A stretch of DNA of 64,000 bases from Thalassobium sp. (GCA_002733205.1 NVUW01000014.1:186001-250000); one strand, 5' to 3'. Positions 9,035 through 18,077 are shown, numbered from the stretch's first letter. The notes: generated from the sequence alone by a model not told the origin. Numbers and translations: made by a program.

Positions 9035-10174
9035 CTAAAAAACCCTTGCTAATAACTGAATTGCTGCGTTTAAATCTTCTGGCTTGCAATAGCTAAAGTT
9101 AAGTCTGATAGCCGGAGATTTAATGTCATCAGCACTATAAAAAACATCTCCTGGCACAACAGCTACGCCTTTCTCCAAAGCCTTTTTTGCAATTTCCATT
9201 GGATCTCCCTGAGCAAGCCTCAGCCAGAGAAACATCCCACCCTCAACTTCCGCATATGATACCTCTGGCGGAAGATGCTGATTAATTGCCTGAGCCAGCG
9301 CCAGGTAACGCTGGCGATAGTGGATTCGAACATTACAGAGATGCGCTTCAAATTCAGGGTGAGTGAAAACTTCCAGCAAAACAGCCTGCATCGGTAAACT
9401 GCTATGCAAATCAGATGTCTGTTTAACTCTTATCAGCTGAGCAATCCATTCTTCGGGCCCGGTTACAGAGCCAAGCCGTAAACCCGGCGCGGATATTTTT
9501 GATGATGACCGTAACACCATGGCGTTCTCAGGACAGAAAGATGATACGAGGGGAAGATGTTCACCTGAAAACCGCAAGTCCCGATAAGGGGCATCTTCAA
9601 TCAGCGTAACATTAAAAGCCTGGCACAATTTTGCGACGTCTTTCCGTGTTTGTAATGACCAGCTGATGCCCGTTGGGTTATGGAAATCAGGTACGGCATA
9701 AAACAGTTTGACCGACCTTGATGCAAATAATTGTTCCAGCGCCATGAGATCCGGGCCATTTGGCGTCTGCACTACAGTATTAATGTTTGCCTGTGCCAGA
9801 GTGAATACCTGCAAAGCACCGAGATAACTCGGAGCTTCCAGCACAATGTGATCCCCTGGATTAATGTACGTTCTGGCAATAAGGTCTAATCCCTGCTGAG
9901 AACCGGTTGTCACCAGCGCGCCATGCGACGTTTTAAGATCGCTAGTTACTCTCAGGTGGTCCAGTAGCGGCGCATAACCACGCGTCTCGCCATATTGGAA
10001 AACCTGTTTATTACCTGCCACCTTAATCATCGCTTCCTGCAGCAGCACGTGGGGAAATAAATCCGCCGCAGGCAGACCTCCGGCTAAGGATATAACGCCA
10101 TCAGCAGTGGCCGCCCGGAGAATTTCACGTATATAGGATGAGCGAAGCTGTTGTACATGTCTTGCCGTCTGCAT
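9035..10174 (-). CDS. PLP-dependent aminotransferase, class I/II (LysN/AraT-like)
   Basis: This is a fold-type I aminotransferase of 379 residues. The start at ATG 10174 is preferred over an upstream TTG because GGAG sits 7 bp before it. It begins with the SSYIREILRAATADGVISLAGGLPAADLFP pattern, where the GGLP motif marks the aminoadipate/MocR-type group. TTGSQQGLDLIARTYINPGD binds the cofactor phosphate, FHNPTG and EDAPYRDLRF follow, and the Schiff-base lysine is in LRSSSKISAPGLRLG. The substrate cannot be read from sequence; 2-aminoadipate, aromatic or branched-chain amino acids are candidates. No DNA-binding domain is fused to it. It is divergent from the AraC-GyrI gene, which may regulate it. 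Confidence 0.85.
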   Translation of the reverse strand: MQTARHVQQLRSSYIREILRAATADGVISLAGGLPAADLFPHVLLQEAMIKVAGNKQVFQYGETRGYAPLLDHLRVTSDLKTSHGALVTTGSQQGLDLIARTYINPGDHIVLEAPSYLGALQVFTLAQANINTVVQTPNGPDLMALEQLFASRSVKLFYAVPDFHNPTGISWSLQTRKDVAKLCQAFNVTLIEDAPYRDLRFSGEHLPLVSSFCPENAMVLRSSSKISAPGLRLGSVTGPEEWIAQLIRVKQTSDLHSSLPMQAVLLEVFTHPEFEAHLCNVRIHYRQRYLALAQAINQHLPPEVSYAEVEGGMFLWLRLAQGDPMEIAKKALEKGVAVVPGDVFYSADDIKSPAIRLNFSYCKPEDLNAAIQLLARVF

Positions 10175-10329
10175 ATGGCTCTCCGCCTTTCTCAATTCTG
10201 TTATCAGTACTAAAAGACGGTATTGATAATATACTCCTCAAATAATCGATAGATTGTTGGTATAACGTACATCCATTGTCGAAACATGCGCTTTCACATG
10301 TCGATATATGATGCCAGGGAGGAAATCTG

Positions 10330-11199
10330 TTGGACTATCATCAACGATCGCGGATAAATAATGCGCTGTACGCTATCCACAAAGACATCTCAGCAGAACT
10401 GACCGCTAAAACATTGGCAGACGTTGCCTCTTATTCCGAGCAGCACTTTCACCGGATTTTTCGTCAAGTTGTTGGTGAATCTGTTCATCAATACATCCGC
10501 CGCACACGGCTGGAACATGCCGCCAACCAACTGATGTTTGAGCACCGCAGCAGCGTTCAGGAAATTGCCGAAAAGTGTGGCTTCCATTCGGTATCCTCAT
10601 TCAGCCATGCGTTTAAGCAACTGTTTTCCGTTTCACCAGGAGCCTGGCGCTCTACCGGAAGCAAAAGCAGCGAACCGCCTTATCTGAACGATCCGGAAAT
10701 TGCAGCCGGCTATCAGCGGGTACAGAGTCGGGAGTTACCTCAACCGGATATTGTTACCCTGAAAAACCAGCCCGTTGCCTATGTCAGACACCAGGGCTAT
10801 GGGCGAAACATTCGCCAGGCCTGGCAGACACTACAAGCCTGGGCGGCATCAGAAGGACGCGATAGCACACAACAAATCGCACTCCACCATAGCAATCCGG
10901 CCTGGGTGCCTCTGCCCAAATGCCGTTATGTTGCATGCATTGGCATTGAAAAGCCGCTCACACGTAGCGGAGTTGTGAACAGCATGGTTATTCCTGGAGG
11001 TGTGCATGCAGCATTTCGTCTGGAAGGCTGCTATGGCGATTTATTACCTTATCTGAGTCGTATTATGGAGGAATGGCTCCCTCAGTCCGGTTTTAAAATG
11101 CAAACGACTCCAGCACTGGTCTGCTATGAAAAGAATCACTTTTTAGCTGAAGATGCTCATTTCAGGCTGGTCTTCAATTTGCCGGTTTCACTGATGTAA
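10330..11199 (+). CDS. AraC-family regulator with C-terminal GyrI-like effector domain
   Basis: The 289-residue protein has an N-terminal double helix-turn-helix of AraC type (about 1-105): KTLADVASYSEQHFHRIFRQ is the first recognition helix and IAEKCGFHSVSSFSHAFKQLF the second. A GyrI/SOUL-like ligand-binding domain follows (about 130-289), with VAYVRHQGYG and CRYVACIG strands. The start is TTG with a strong AGGGAGG site 7 bp upstream. Such proteins (Rob/SoxS relatives) bind small amphipathic ligands. It is divergent from the aminotransferase gene across 155 bp. Confidence 0.87.
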   Translation: MDYHQRSRINNALYAIHKDISAELTAKTLADVASYSEQHFHRIFRQVVGESVHQYIRRTRLEHAANQLMFEHRSSVQEIAEKCGFHSVSSFSHAFKQLFSVSPGAWRSTGSKSSEPPYLNDPEIAAGYQRVQSRELPQPDIVTLKNQPVAYVRHQGYGRNIRQAWQTLQAWAASEGRDSTQQIALHHSNPAWVPLPKCRYVACIGIEKPLTRSGVVNSMVIPGGVHAAFRLEGCYGDLLPYLSRIMEEWLPQSGFKMQTTPALVCYEKNHFLAEDAHFRLVFNLPVSLM

Positions 11200-11300
11200 A
11201 GCCGTGGACAGATCAAACCAACACTGGCTGATGCTGCAACTCAGGACATTTGCCAAACACAAGGCATAAGGCCTCTATAGCAGAACAGATCGATTCAGCA

Positions 11301-11385
11301 CCTCAGAAACTTTCACCTCAGAAACTTTCACCTCAGAAACTTTCACCTCAGGAACTTTCACCTCAGGAACTTTCGCCTAAGGAGC
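11301..11385. repeat. 15-bp direct tandem repeat, five copies plus a partial
   Basis: The unit CCTCAGAAACTTTCA starts at 11301, 11316 and 11331 unchanged. Copies at 11346 and 11361 carry A-to-G and final A-to-G changes, and a decayed partial copy follows. There are no spacers, so it is not a CRISPR array. Confidence 0.95.
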
Positions 11386-11698
11386 GATAACAGAAGTGAG
11401 TTGGCACGCTCAGAGGCTACATACCGTGCTCTTCAATATACTGATACACCTCAAGCATAATCAGACCGAACTTAATAGCCTTAACCTATAAACTGTTCAA
11501 TATATATACTTAAAAAGCATTTGGGCTTTGATCACAAGCCGTCATCAAATCCAGCGTGATGCAGCTGCATGAGCCAACCTCTTAGCCTCCTTCACTCTGA
11601 TTTTCATCAGGCCCTTGGCTGATCATTTTTTAAACAATTTAAACGGGTGTTACAAAGCGTGCGGGACAGGGGGATTTTTCTTCAACTTATGCTCAAAG

Positions 11699-11721
11699 TT
11701 ATCCACAGAATCTGTGGGTAA
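11699..11721. promoter_or_regulatory. Inverted pair of DnaA-box-like sites
   Basis: TTATCCACA (11699-11707) matches the DnaA box consensus exactly. TGTGGGTAA (11713-11721) is the opposite-strand version with one mismatch. Together they make a near-perfect palindrome centred on 11710. Function is inferred only. Confidence 0.4.
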
Positions 11722-12151
11722 CGCGTAACAAGAACGCCATATAAAGTGTTTCAGTGCTAAAAACAACACTTAATTCTGCCCGATTTTAAAAAATATCCCT
11801 TGCATTGATGCCCTGCCGGTAAATCGGTCCTAAGCGCAAAAAATACTGGAAAAGCCTTGATTTTCAAGGCTTTCCGCCGATTTGAATAATGCGCCGCCGG
11901 CGTATTCGGCGTGCGTGTCAGGCATTATGCGGGCTGCAGACAGTTATCGTCAGCTTATCCCTTAGTTATGCACAACACACTGTGCGTAAGTTAACAGGCT
12001 TTCACTGAACAACCTGCCTGTGCATCCGCCTCCAGACACAAAAAGTTACCTTTTCAGAGACTTAGCTCAGCTTCCTTGAGCAATATCCCTTGCTGAATGA
12101 AAGGCCATTCGATTAACTGAGGAGTCTGCCGGCACCACAGGATTACCCGCT

Positions 12152-14011
12152 TTGGAATTGCTCAAACGTATGCTCTTTCCGGTCATTATGCTGTTGCTGG
12201 CGGTCAGTTTCTGGAGCCGCCCCCAGTTACAGCAGATTGCAGCCGGTGTAGCCATCTTTCTGTTCGGCATGCTGTCGCTGGAGCGCGGTTTTCAGAGCTT
12301 CAGTGGCGGACTGATAGAACGCGTCCTGCAACGCTCAACCAGTACGACGGCTAAAGCTCTGGCCTTTGGTGTAGTCGCTACCACGTTAATGCAATCCAGC
12401 TCGCTGGTCTCGGTACTGAGTATCTCGTTTCTGTCGGCCGGGCTGATTAACCTTGGTGCCGGCCTTGGGGTTATCTTCGGTGCCAATCTGGGCACCACCA
12501 CCGGTGCCTGGCTGATTGCCGGCTTCGGTCTGGATATCAATCTGGCACAGCTGGCCATGCCGATGCTGGTGTTTGGTGTGATGCTGTTATTCCAGCCGAA
12601 TAAGAGCCGCGCCGGAATTGGCCATATTCTCGCCGGTATGGGCTTTCTGTTTCTCGGCATTGATTACATGAAAGATGGCTTTGCTACCCTGCAGGGCAGT
12701 CTGGATCTGAGCGCCGTCAGTCCGCAGGGCATCGCCGGGCTGCTGCTGTTTACGCTGTTTGGCATTATTGCCACGGTGGTGATGCAATCCAGTCACGCCA
12801 CGCTGGTGCTGACCCTGACGGCGCTGGCCGCCGGTCATGTGCAGTATATGGATGCGCTGGCTCTGGCCATCGGTGCCAACGTTGGTACGACTGTTACCGC
12901 CATGCTTGGCAGCCTTGGCGCCAACACCGCCGGTAAGCGGCTGGCACTGGGGCATCTGTTGTTTAATCTGGCCACGGGGGCTGTCGCCTTACTGTTAATG
13001 CCCGTGCTGTTGTGGCTGGTCGAGCAGCTCAGCACCCTGCTCGGCATCAGCGCAGAGAACTACACCCTGAAGCTGGCACTGTTTCACACCTTGTTCAATC
13101 TGCTCGGTGTTGCCCTGATGGTGCCACAGTTGCCGCGTCTGCAACGCTGGTTAATGCGCCTGGTGCCGGAACGCAGCAGTAACCGCATGCAGCCGCAGTA
13201 TCTGAACCAATCGGCCATGGAGTCACCGTCGGCAGCGGTTGCGGTAACGCGCAGCGAAAGCATCCGCCTGTATGGTTTATCCACCGATCTGATTTTGCAG
13301 GGGCTGGGCTGGCAGGTTGACGAATTTCATCGCGGCCAGCCGATTGCTTTACTCAGTGATCAGAGCCGCTCCGCCGTACATGCCAACCTGCAGCAGCTGT
13401 ACGAACAACAGGTAAAAGGCATTTACTCTGCCATCATCAGTTTTATCAGCAGTGCGCGGGAAAAAGCCAGCGGCCGTCAGGATGAACAACTGCGCGAGCT
13501 GCGCGCCGCCGACCACTATCTGATCGAGGCGATTAAAGGCGTAAAACACCTGCAGCGTAATCTGTTGTTTTATATTCACAGCGAAAATCCGGACATGGCG
13601 CAAGCCTACCAGCAGTTACGGCAGCAGATTGGTGATGTATTGCGGGCCATCCAACACGTCCGCCAGATTGATGATGTGGTGGAAAGCCGCCTCGCCCTCG
13701 ACCATCAGCTGCTGCTGACAGAACGCGACCGCGAACAATCCGACAGCCTGATCGAAGGCCTGATCCGCACCCGCAAAATCAGCGCCGAGATGGCCACCTC
13801 ACTGATGACCGATAAAGGCTACAGCCAGGAAGTGTGTCGCGCGCTGATTCAGGCTGCCCGCTATCTGTTTATTGATGATCAGAGCCCACAGGGAGAAACG
13901 CCAGAAAGCCTGCAGCTGGAGCACGCCGATCTGTCGGCGATTAACAAACAACTGGAACAGCAACGCAGTGAAGAAGACGCCGCCACACCGCCACCGGAGC
14001 AAGGCCTATGA
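12152..14011 (+). CDS. Na/Pi cotransporter family protein (YjbB/NptA-like) with PhoU-like C-terminus
   Basis: The 619-residue membrane protein carries two inverted Na/Pi-cotransporter repeats. Each has the QSS signature: TTLMQSSSLVSVLS (about residue 80) and TVVMQSSHATLVLT (about 210), each followed by a GANLGTT or GANVGTT turn. About eight membrane segments fill residues 5-330. The soluble C-terminal half (about 380-600) is helical and PhoU-like, with ERDREQSDSLIEGLIRTR. The family imports or exports phosphate with sodium. The start is TTG, with ATG 12170 as an alternative. The TGA overlaps the next ATG, so the following coiled-coil protein is likely a partner. Confidence 0.87.
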   Translation: MELLKRMLFPVIMLLLAVSFWSRPQLQQIAAGVAIFLFGMLSLERGFQSFSGGLIERVLQRSTSTTAKALAFGVVATTLMQSSSLVSVLSISFLSAGLINLGAGLGVIFGANLGTTTGAWLIAGFGLDINLAQLAMPMLVFGVMLLFQPNKSRAGIGHILAGMGFLFLGIDYMKDGFATLQGSLDLSAVSPQGIAGLLLFTLFGIIATVVMQSSHATLVLTLTALAAGHVQYMDALALAIGANVGTTVTAMLGSLGANTAGKRLALGHLLFNLATGAVALLLMPVLLWLVEQLSTLLGISAENYTLKLALFHTLFNLLGVALMVPQLPRLQRWLMRLVPERSSNRMQPQYLNQSAMESPSAAVAVTRSESIRLYGLSTDLILQGLGWQVDEFHRGQPIALLSDQSRSAVHANLQQLYEQQVKGIYSAIISFISSAREKASGRQDEQLRELRAADHYLIEAIKGVKHLQRNLLFYIHSENPDMAQAYQQLRQQIGDVLRAIQHVRQIDDVVESRLALDHQLLLTERDREQSDSLIEGLIRTRKISAEMATSLMTDKGYSQEVCRALIQAARYLFIDDQSPQGETPESLQLEHADLSAINKQLEQQRSEEDAATPPPEQGL

Positions 14012-14271
14012 AATTTTCCAAACTGGTAAAGACGCTTAATGCGTTATTTAACAGCGGGCAGCGCCACAAACGGCGCCAGCGTGAAGAGCTGGCCGCAGCG
14101 CTGATTAAACTGAAACACAAGCAGCATGAACTGAAAGAAAATCTGCACCAATGTGACAGCGAGCTTGAGCGGGCCGAGCTGGAAGAAAAAATATCCATAC
14201 TGGCGGCCCAGCGGCGCAAGGGGCTGGATATGCTGCGCGAACTGGACAATAGCGAGGACGATAAAGTTTAG
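14008..14271 (+). CDS. Small coiled-coil protein coupled to the Na/Pi transporter
   Basis: This 87-residue, highly charged protein overlaps the transporter stop by 4 bp (ATGA). From about residue 20 to 80 it is a continuous amphipathic helix rich in Glu, Lys and Leu (RQREELAAALIKLKHKQHEL, then DSELERAELEEKISILAAQ), strongly suggesting a coiled coil. There is no signal peptide. I do not recognise the family. Coupling implies a role with the PhoU-like domain, which is inference. Confidence 0.7.
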   Translation: MKFSKLVKTLNALFNSGQRHKRRQREELAAALIKLKHKQHELKENLHQCDSELERAELEEKISILAAQRRKGLDMLRELDNSEDDKV

Positions 14272-14389
14272 CGCTGCCAGCGGCATAAAGAGGTCATCTG
14301 CGTCCTTTACCCGCATCGCAGAAACCGCTAGAGTCTTTGCCGCTTGCATGACTGCAACGCTACATCTGGCACCAGAAAAGGAATTCACC

Positions 14390-15064
14390 ATGTCGAACGT
14401 CGCCGGCAAAGCCTATGGAATGAACGTGCTCACCCCCCTGCGGTGGTGGACTGCCCTCTGGCAAAAACTGATTTTCTGGGTGGTGGTAAAAACCTTCCCC
14501 TATTTCCTCAAGGGCCTGCTGACCCTGTCTCTGATTCACTATGCACGCTGGACCATCATCAACCGCTGGTCGTTCCCTCGACTGGACAAGAGCCAGCCGA
14601 AAGAAAAACTCAGCTACAGCTACATGCTGTTTGAAAGTAATTTTAACGGCAGCTGGGATCAGTACATTGACTCCTTTTCATTTGCCATTCCCTCCGGCCT
14701 CGATATGTTCTGGCGCTGGAATATCAAATACCCGAAATCGATTCCACTGCACGACTTTTATAATTACATCCGCTTTAACCAGATCGAGAGTGGGCACTAT
14801 TACAATGCCTACCCGCTGGCGGCAGCCAACGATGTAAAAACCGCACAGAAATTATTCACCAACCTCGGCACCTTCCAGCAAAATATTGCCAATCTGAATG
14901 ATGAAGAATTTCTCCAGGCCTACCAGCAGTTCCTCGCCGACAATCAACACAGCCTGGGCAGCATGGGTGAAAGCCCGCTGATGAGCGCCTCGCATGAACT
15001 GGTGCAGGAACATCAGCACGCCAATATTATGATGGCCCGCGCGGCCGGCAAGCAGGAGGCCTGA
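14390..15064 (+). CDS. Membrane-anchored protein of unknown function, DyP-cluster paralogue A
   Basis: The ATG at 14390 follows AAAAGGAATTC and gives 224 residues; the frame is open further upstream without a good start. A hydrophobic segment (about 27-52, LIFWVVVKTFPYFLKGLL) should anchor the N-terminus. The soluble part has a motif block YMLFESNFNGSWDQYIDSF (about 80-98), then DFYNYIRFNQIESGHYYNAY, also seen in the same order in the next gene, so the two are paralogues. It lies 3 bp before that gene and starts a three-gene unit ending in a DyP peroxidase. No established function is known to me. Confidence 0.75.
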   Translation: MSNVAGKAYGMNVLTPLRWWTALWQKLIFWVVVKTFPYFLKGLLTLSLIHYARWTIINRWSFPRLDKSQPKEKLSYSYMLFESNFNGSWDQYIDSFSFAIPSGLDMFWRWNIKYPKSIPLHDFYNYIRFNQIESGHYYNAYPLAAANDVKTAQKLFTNLGTFQQNIANLNDEEFLQAYQQFLADNQHSLGSMGESPLMSASHELVQEHQHANIMMARAAGKQEA

Positions 15065-15066
15065 GC

Positions 15067-15696
15067 ATGGCGAACACTTTCGGAAATTCCTACGGCCTGA
15101 CCACTCTGTGCCCGTTAATTAATGGCGTTCACGACGAGCAGTCCTCATACGATAAAATTACCCGCCGTCGTATCCAACGCCTGGAAGAAGATGCCGGCAG
15201 CCCGTTTGCCCGCATTCCCAACACCTATTTTGCCCGTCTGTTTATCCTTAACGATGTGTTTTTTCAGCAGGGTAACGACGTTGCCCGCGACCACCTGAAA
15301 TCCAAGTACCTGGTATTTACCAGTAACTTTCACGGTGAGCTGGAACCCTATCTGACAGGTATGTGGAATAACGCCGAAGCCGATATCCGCAGCCTGTGGC
15401 AATACGCCGTCGCTTTCGACAAAGTGCAGAATGCTGACGACTTTGTCGCCTATATTAAAAAGTGCCAGCTGACCACCACGCTGTTTTTTAATGGCTCAAA
15501 CGATGTAGCGCTGAAAGAACAATTAAAGGCGCTGTATGTGAAACAAGCCTTCAGTGAGTTTGCCCTCGCCCATCAGGGGCAGGATGCAACCGCATTACGC
15601 ACCGCATTCAATAACTTTATGGCAGAAATAAAACTGGATGACCTCAACCAGCCAAGCTGGACACCCGGTCAGACCCGCCTGCAAAACATGTACTGA
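15067..15696 (+). CDS. Unknown cytoplasmic protein, DyP-cluster paralogue B
   Basis: The 209-residue product has no membrane segment or signal. It begins with a conserved-looking leader (TFGNSYGLTTLCPL), then SPFARIPNTYFARLFILNDV. The block YLVFTSNFHGELEPYLTGMW (about 79-98) and later DFVAYIKKCQLTTTLFFNG match paralogue A in order and spacing. The strand-then-helix pattern resembles the start of the DyP enzyme that follows (RYFFLEFHDYAGGRNFLQQL), so all three might share a ferredoxin-like fold. It lies 61 bp upstream of the peroxidase gene. Confidence 0.75.
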   Translation: MANTFGNSYGLTTLCPLINGVHDEQSSYDKITRRRIQRLEEDAGSPFARIPNTYFARLFILNDVFFQQGNDVARDHLKSKYLVFTSNFHGELEPYLTGMWNNAEADIRSLWQYAVAFDKVQNADDFVAYIKKCQLTTTLFFNGSNDVALKEQLKALYVKQAFSEFALAHQGQDATALRTAFNNFMAEIKLDDLNQPSWTPGQTRLQNMY

Positions 15697-15757
15697 TATT
15701 TCAGGGATTATTTCCGCACACGGCCTGATACCGCCGCTGGGCGCACAAGGATTGATT

Positions 15758-17308
15758 ATGAACCGACCTCTCGATCTGTACGATATTCAGGGCAATATCT
15801 GTAAAGGCTACGGCCGCTTTGGTTTCCCCAAGGCACGTTACTTTTTTCTCGAATTTCACGACTACGCCGGTGGCCGCAATTTTCTGCAGCAATTAATTCC
15901 GCTGATTACAACCGCCGAACCCTGGACCGGGAGAAAGCAGCCGGACCAATCGGATAAGCCAGCAGCCACCACCAACATTGCTTTTACCTATCACGGCCTG
16001 TGCGCACTCGGCTTGCCGCGCCGCTCACTCGATGGATTCCCGCAGGAATTCAAAATGGGGATGAAACCACGCGCCGCCATTCTCGGTGATAACGGCCCCA
16101 GCAGCCCGCAACACTGGGACCCGGTATGGCAGGGCGACACGGTACATGCATGGGTATCCATTAATGGTCAGACCCAGGAAACCGTAGAACAGCGTTTTGC
16201 CGACATTGAAGCCCTGATGCAAAGCGTGCAAGGCAGCGTCAGTATTCGCCCAGGCCATAAGGGGCCGGACGGAAAAATGCTGCCCTATCAGGATGCCTCG
16301 GCTGTTTTTGAAAACGGTAAAGCCACTCCCAAAGAACACTTTGGTTTTGTCGATGGTATCGGCAACCCTTACTTTGAAGGCTGCGGCAATGATCCGGAGC
16401 GCCTGCCCGGGCGCGGTAAACTGAACCGTGATGGCAAGTGGGAACCGCTGGCGACCGGTGAGTTTATTCTCGGTCATATCGATGAAGCCAAAGAATACCC
16501 GCTGGCACCGGAACCGCACCTGCTGGCACGCAACGGTACCTTTATGGTGTACCGCAAGCTGCATGAAAACGTAAAAACCTTTAATGACTACGTCGATAAC
16601 ATGGCGAAAGATTTTGACGGTAGCCGCGAATTATTAATGGCTAAATTTTCCGGTCGCTGGCCCGATAACGGCGCACCACTGGTGCTGGCACCGGATGATA
16701 AAGCCAAGGCCGAACTGGATCAGAAAATGGCGGAGTTACAGAAAAAAGCCGCTGAAGGTGATGCCTGCGCTATTGGTCAGTTAAAAGCTCTGGAAGAACA
16801 GTGGATTAATTTCACCTATAACGACGATAAGCACGGAGCAAAATGTCCGATCGGTGCCCATATCCGCCGCACCAACACCCGTGGCTCTCTGGAAACCGAA
16901 AAAGGTGCGTTTGATCGTCCGGGCGCACTGGTTGACCGCCGCCGGTTAATGCGCCGCGGCCTGCCTTACGGCGGCCACGATGAACTGACCAACGACGACA
17001 GCGAACAGGGCATTATTTTTATGTGCATCAGCGCCAGTATTGAGCGCCAGTTCGAGTTTGTGCAGCAGCAGTGGGTGAATTATTCCAACGATTTCCATCT
17101 TGGTAATGACCGCGATGTTTTGATTGGTGCCAACAACGGCAAACTGACCGATAAACACATTGTTCAGGTGAACCCGAAAGAAGGAAAAGCACCGTTTTTC
17201 TGCACGCACATGCCACGCATGGTCGAAACCCGCGGCGGTGATTATTTCTTTATTCCGAGTATTACCGCGCTGGATATGATCGCGCAGGGCATTATTGACC
17301 CGACCTGA
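15758..17308 (+). CDS. DyP-type haem peroxidase
   Basis: The 516-residue enzyme shows the DyP signature GFVDGIGNP with catalytic Asp at residue 199 (GXXDG at 196-200), and the proximal haem ligand in CPIGAHIRRTNTR (His 368). The C-terminal segment FFCTHMPRMVETRGGDYFFIPS is typical. The frame is open upstream, but ATG 15758 starts MNRPLDLYDIQGNICKGYG, the normal beginning of the longer (class C/D or V) DyPs. Neither a Tat nor a Sec signal is visible, so it is likely cytoplasmic. DyPs oxidise dyes, phenolics or porphyrins with peroxide; the natural substrate is unknown. It ends the operon, before a terminator. Confidence 0.93.
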   Translation: MNRPLDLYDIQGNICKGYGRFGFPKARYFFLEFHDYAGGRNFLQQLIPLITTAEPWTGRKQPDQSDKPAATTNIAFTYHGLCALGLPRRSLDGFPQEFKMGMKPRAAILGDNGPSSPQHWDPVWQGDTVHAWVSINGQTQETVEQRFADIEALMQSVQGSVSIRPGHKGPDGKMLPYQDASAVFENGKATPKEHFGFVDGIGNPYFEGCGNDPERLPGRGKLNRDGKWEPLATGEFILGHIDEAKEYPLAPEPHLLARNGTFMVYRKLHENVKTFNDYVDNMAKDFDGSRELLMAKFSGRWPDNGAPLVLAPDDKAKAELDQKMAELQKKAAEGDACAIGQLKALEEQWINFTYNDDKHGAKCPIGAHIRRTNTRGSLETEKGAFDRPGALVDRRRLMRRGLPYGGHDELTNDDSEQGIIFMCISASIERQFEFVQQQWVNYSNDFHLGNDRDVLIGANNGKLTDKHIVQVNPKEGKAPFFCTHMPRMVETRGGDYFFIPSITALDMIAQGIIDPT

Positions 17309-17330
17309 TATTTGCTCTGTTGCAGATATA

Positions 17331-17359
17331 AAAATGCCGCTTTAACAGCGGCATTTTTT
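17331..17359 (+). terminator. Rho-independent terminator of the DyP operon
   Basis: AAAATGCCGC and GCGGCATTTT form a 10-bp stem with loop TTTAACA, followed by more T. It lies 22 bp after the DyP stop. Confidence 0.9.
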
Positions 17360-17365
17360 ATTCCG

Positions 17366-17788
17366 GATGCTTAGCGCCGGTTTTTTTCACCTGGCTCACC
17401 TGGCTCACCTGGCTCCCACGCTCTGCGTGGTAGCCCTTGCTGGCACAGTTGCATTCCCACGCTGAGCGTAGGAACGAGGAAACTTCAGTATTCATCGATT
17501 ACTGTTTTTCAATCTGAAACGCCTTTCCGGGGCAAGCCCCTGGCCCCCTGTAAGGAGAGGTATCTCCTTACGATCCTCTCTTTTCGGCGCGTCCGGCCTG
17601 ACTCAGAAAAAAGAGGGCAGCCAACTGCAATGATTATGCGGCACGCAAAACAATTCGCCCTGTAACGACTCTTCACCTGGCTCCCACGCTCTGCGTGGTA
17701 GCCCTTGCTGGCACAGTTGCATTCCCACGCCGAGCGTAGGAACGAGGAAACTGTGGGACAGCAGTAGATGCTTAGCGCCTGTTTTTTT
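17366..17788. repeat. Composite repeat: 80-bp REP-like pair inside 22-bp direct repeats
   Basis: An 80-bp sequence at 17405-17484 recurs at 17673-17752 with a single difference. It includes TCCCACGCTCTGCGTGG and CATTCCCACGC..GCGTAGG hairpins of a type often seen scattered in gammaproteobacterial genomes. The whole is bounded by a 22-bp direct repeat starting GATGCTTAGCGCC (17366-17387 and 17767-17788, one mismatch). A 9-bp triplet ACCTGGCTC also occurs near 17389. Between the two 80-bp copies lies another palindrome TAAGGAGA/TCTCCTTA. No gene is seen. Confidence 0.85.
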
Positions 17789-18050
17789 AAGAACAGTTCC
17801 GGCAACGGAATATCAGAATCCAGCGATAAACCCTTAAACCCAGCGGTTGCCGGCATTTCGGACAACACAGGCGACCAGCCATCACTTCCACCGCCAGTGC
17901 AATTAAAAAGCCCACCGCCGCCCAGATCGCTGGCACAGAGATGCCAGGGTCAACAATCAGGCTGAGCAGCAAACAACAGGCAAGCCAGATCAACTGCGCA
18001 CTTACCAGCAGCCATTTCAGGCGATGATAGCGGGCTCTTACCTCATCCAT
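17787..18050 (-). CDS. Small membrane protein with C-terminal zinc-ribbon-like cysteines
   Basis: The 87-residue protein has two hydrophobic helices (about 13-32, LLVSAQLIWLACCLLLSLIV, and about 38-57). A short tail follows with CPKC and CRNC pairs separated by about 20 residues, resembling a small zinc ribbon. The function is unknown. Its last codons run into the right copy of the 22-bp repeat, so the 3' end may have been altered by that element. It is 27 bp downstream of the next minus-strand gene. Confidence 0.6.
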   Translation of the reverse strand: MDEVRARYHRLKWLLVSAQLIWLACCLLLSLIVDPGISVPAIWAAVGFLIALAVEVMAGRLCCPKCRQPLGLRVYRWILIFRCRNCS

Positions 18051-18077
18051 GACATACCTCTTTCTGCCTGACTGGCG

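Larger units (their letters stand above)
11200..12151. other. 950-bp region without a gene
   Basis: I find no credible coding sequence here. It holds a 15-bp tandem repeat (11301-11385), a DnaA-box-like palindrome (11699-11721), a further DnaA-like site TTATGCACA (11966-11974), and a 10-bp-stem hairpin AAAGCCTTGA/TCAAGGCTTT (11851-11873) lacking a T run. Confidence 0.6.

Noticed and set aside
11301..11385. CRISPR array
   Set aside because: Units are 15 bp, directly adjacent, without spacers, and no cas genes are present.
11640..12060. Chromosomal replication origin
   Set aside because: Only two or three DnaA-like sites, no dnaA, gidA or parAB nearby and no clear A/T-rich unwinding 13-mers.
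17509..17868. 119-residue minus-strand frame
   Set aside because: It is made largely of the 80-bp repeat and overlaps the zinc-ribbon gene on the same strand in another frame.
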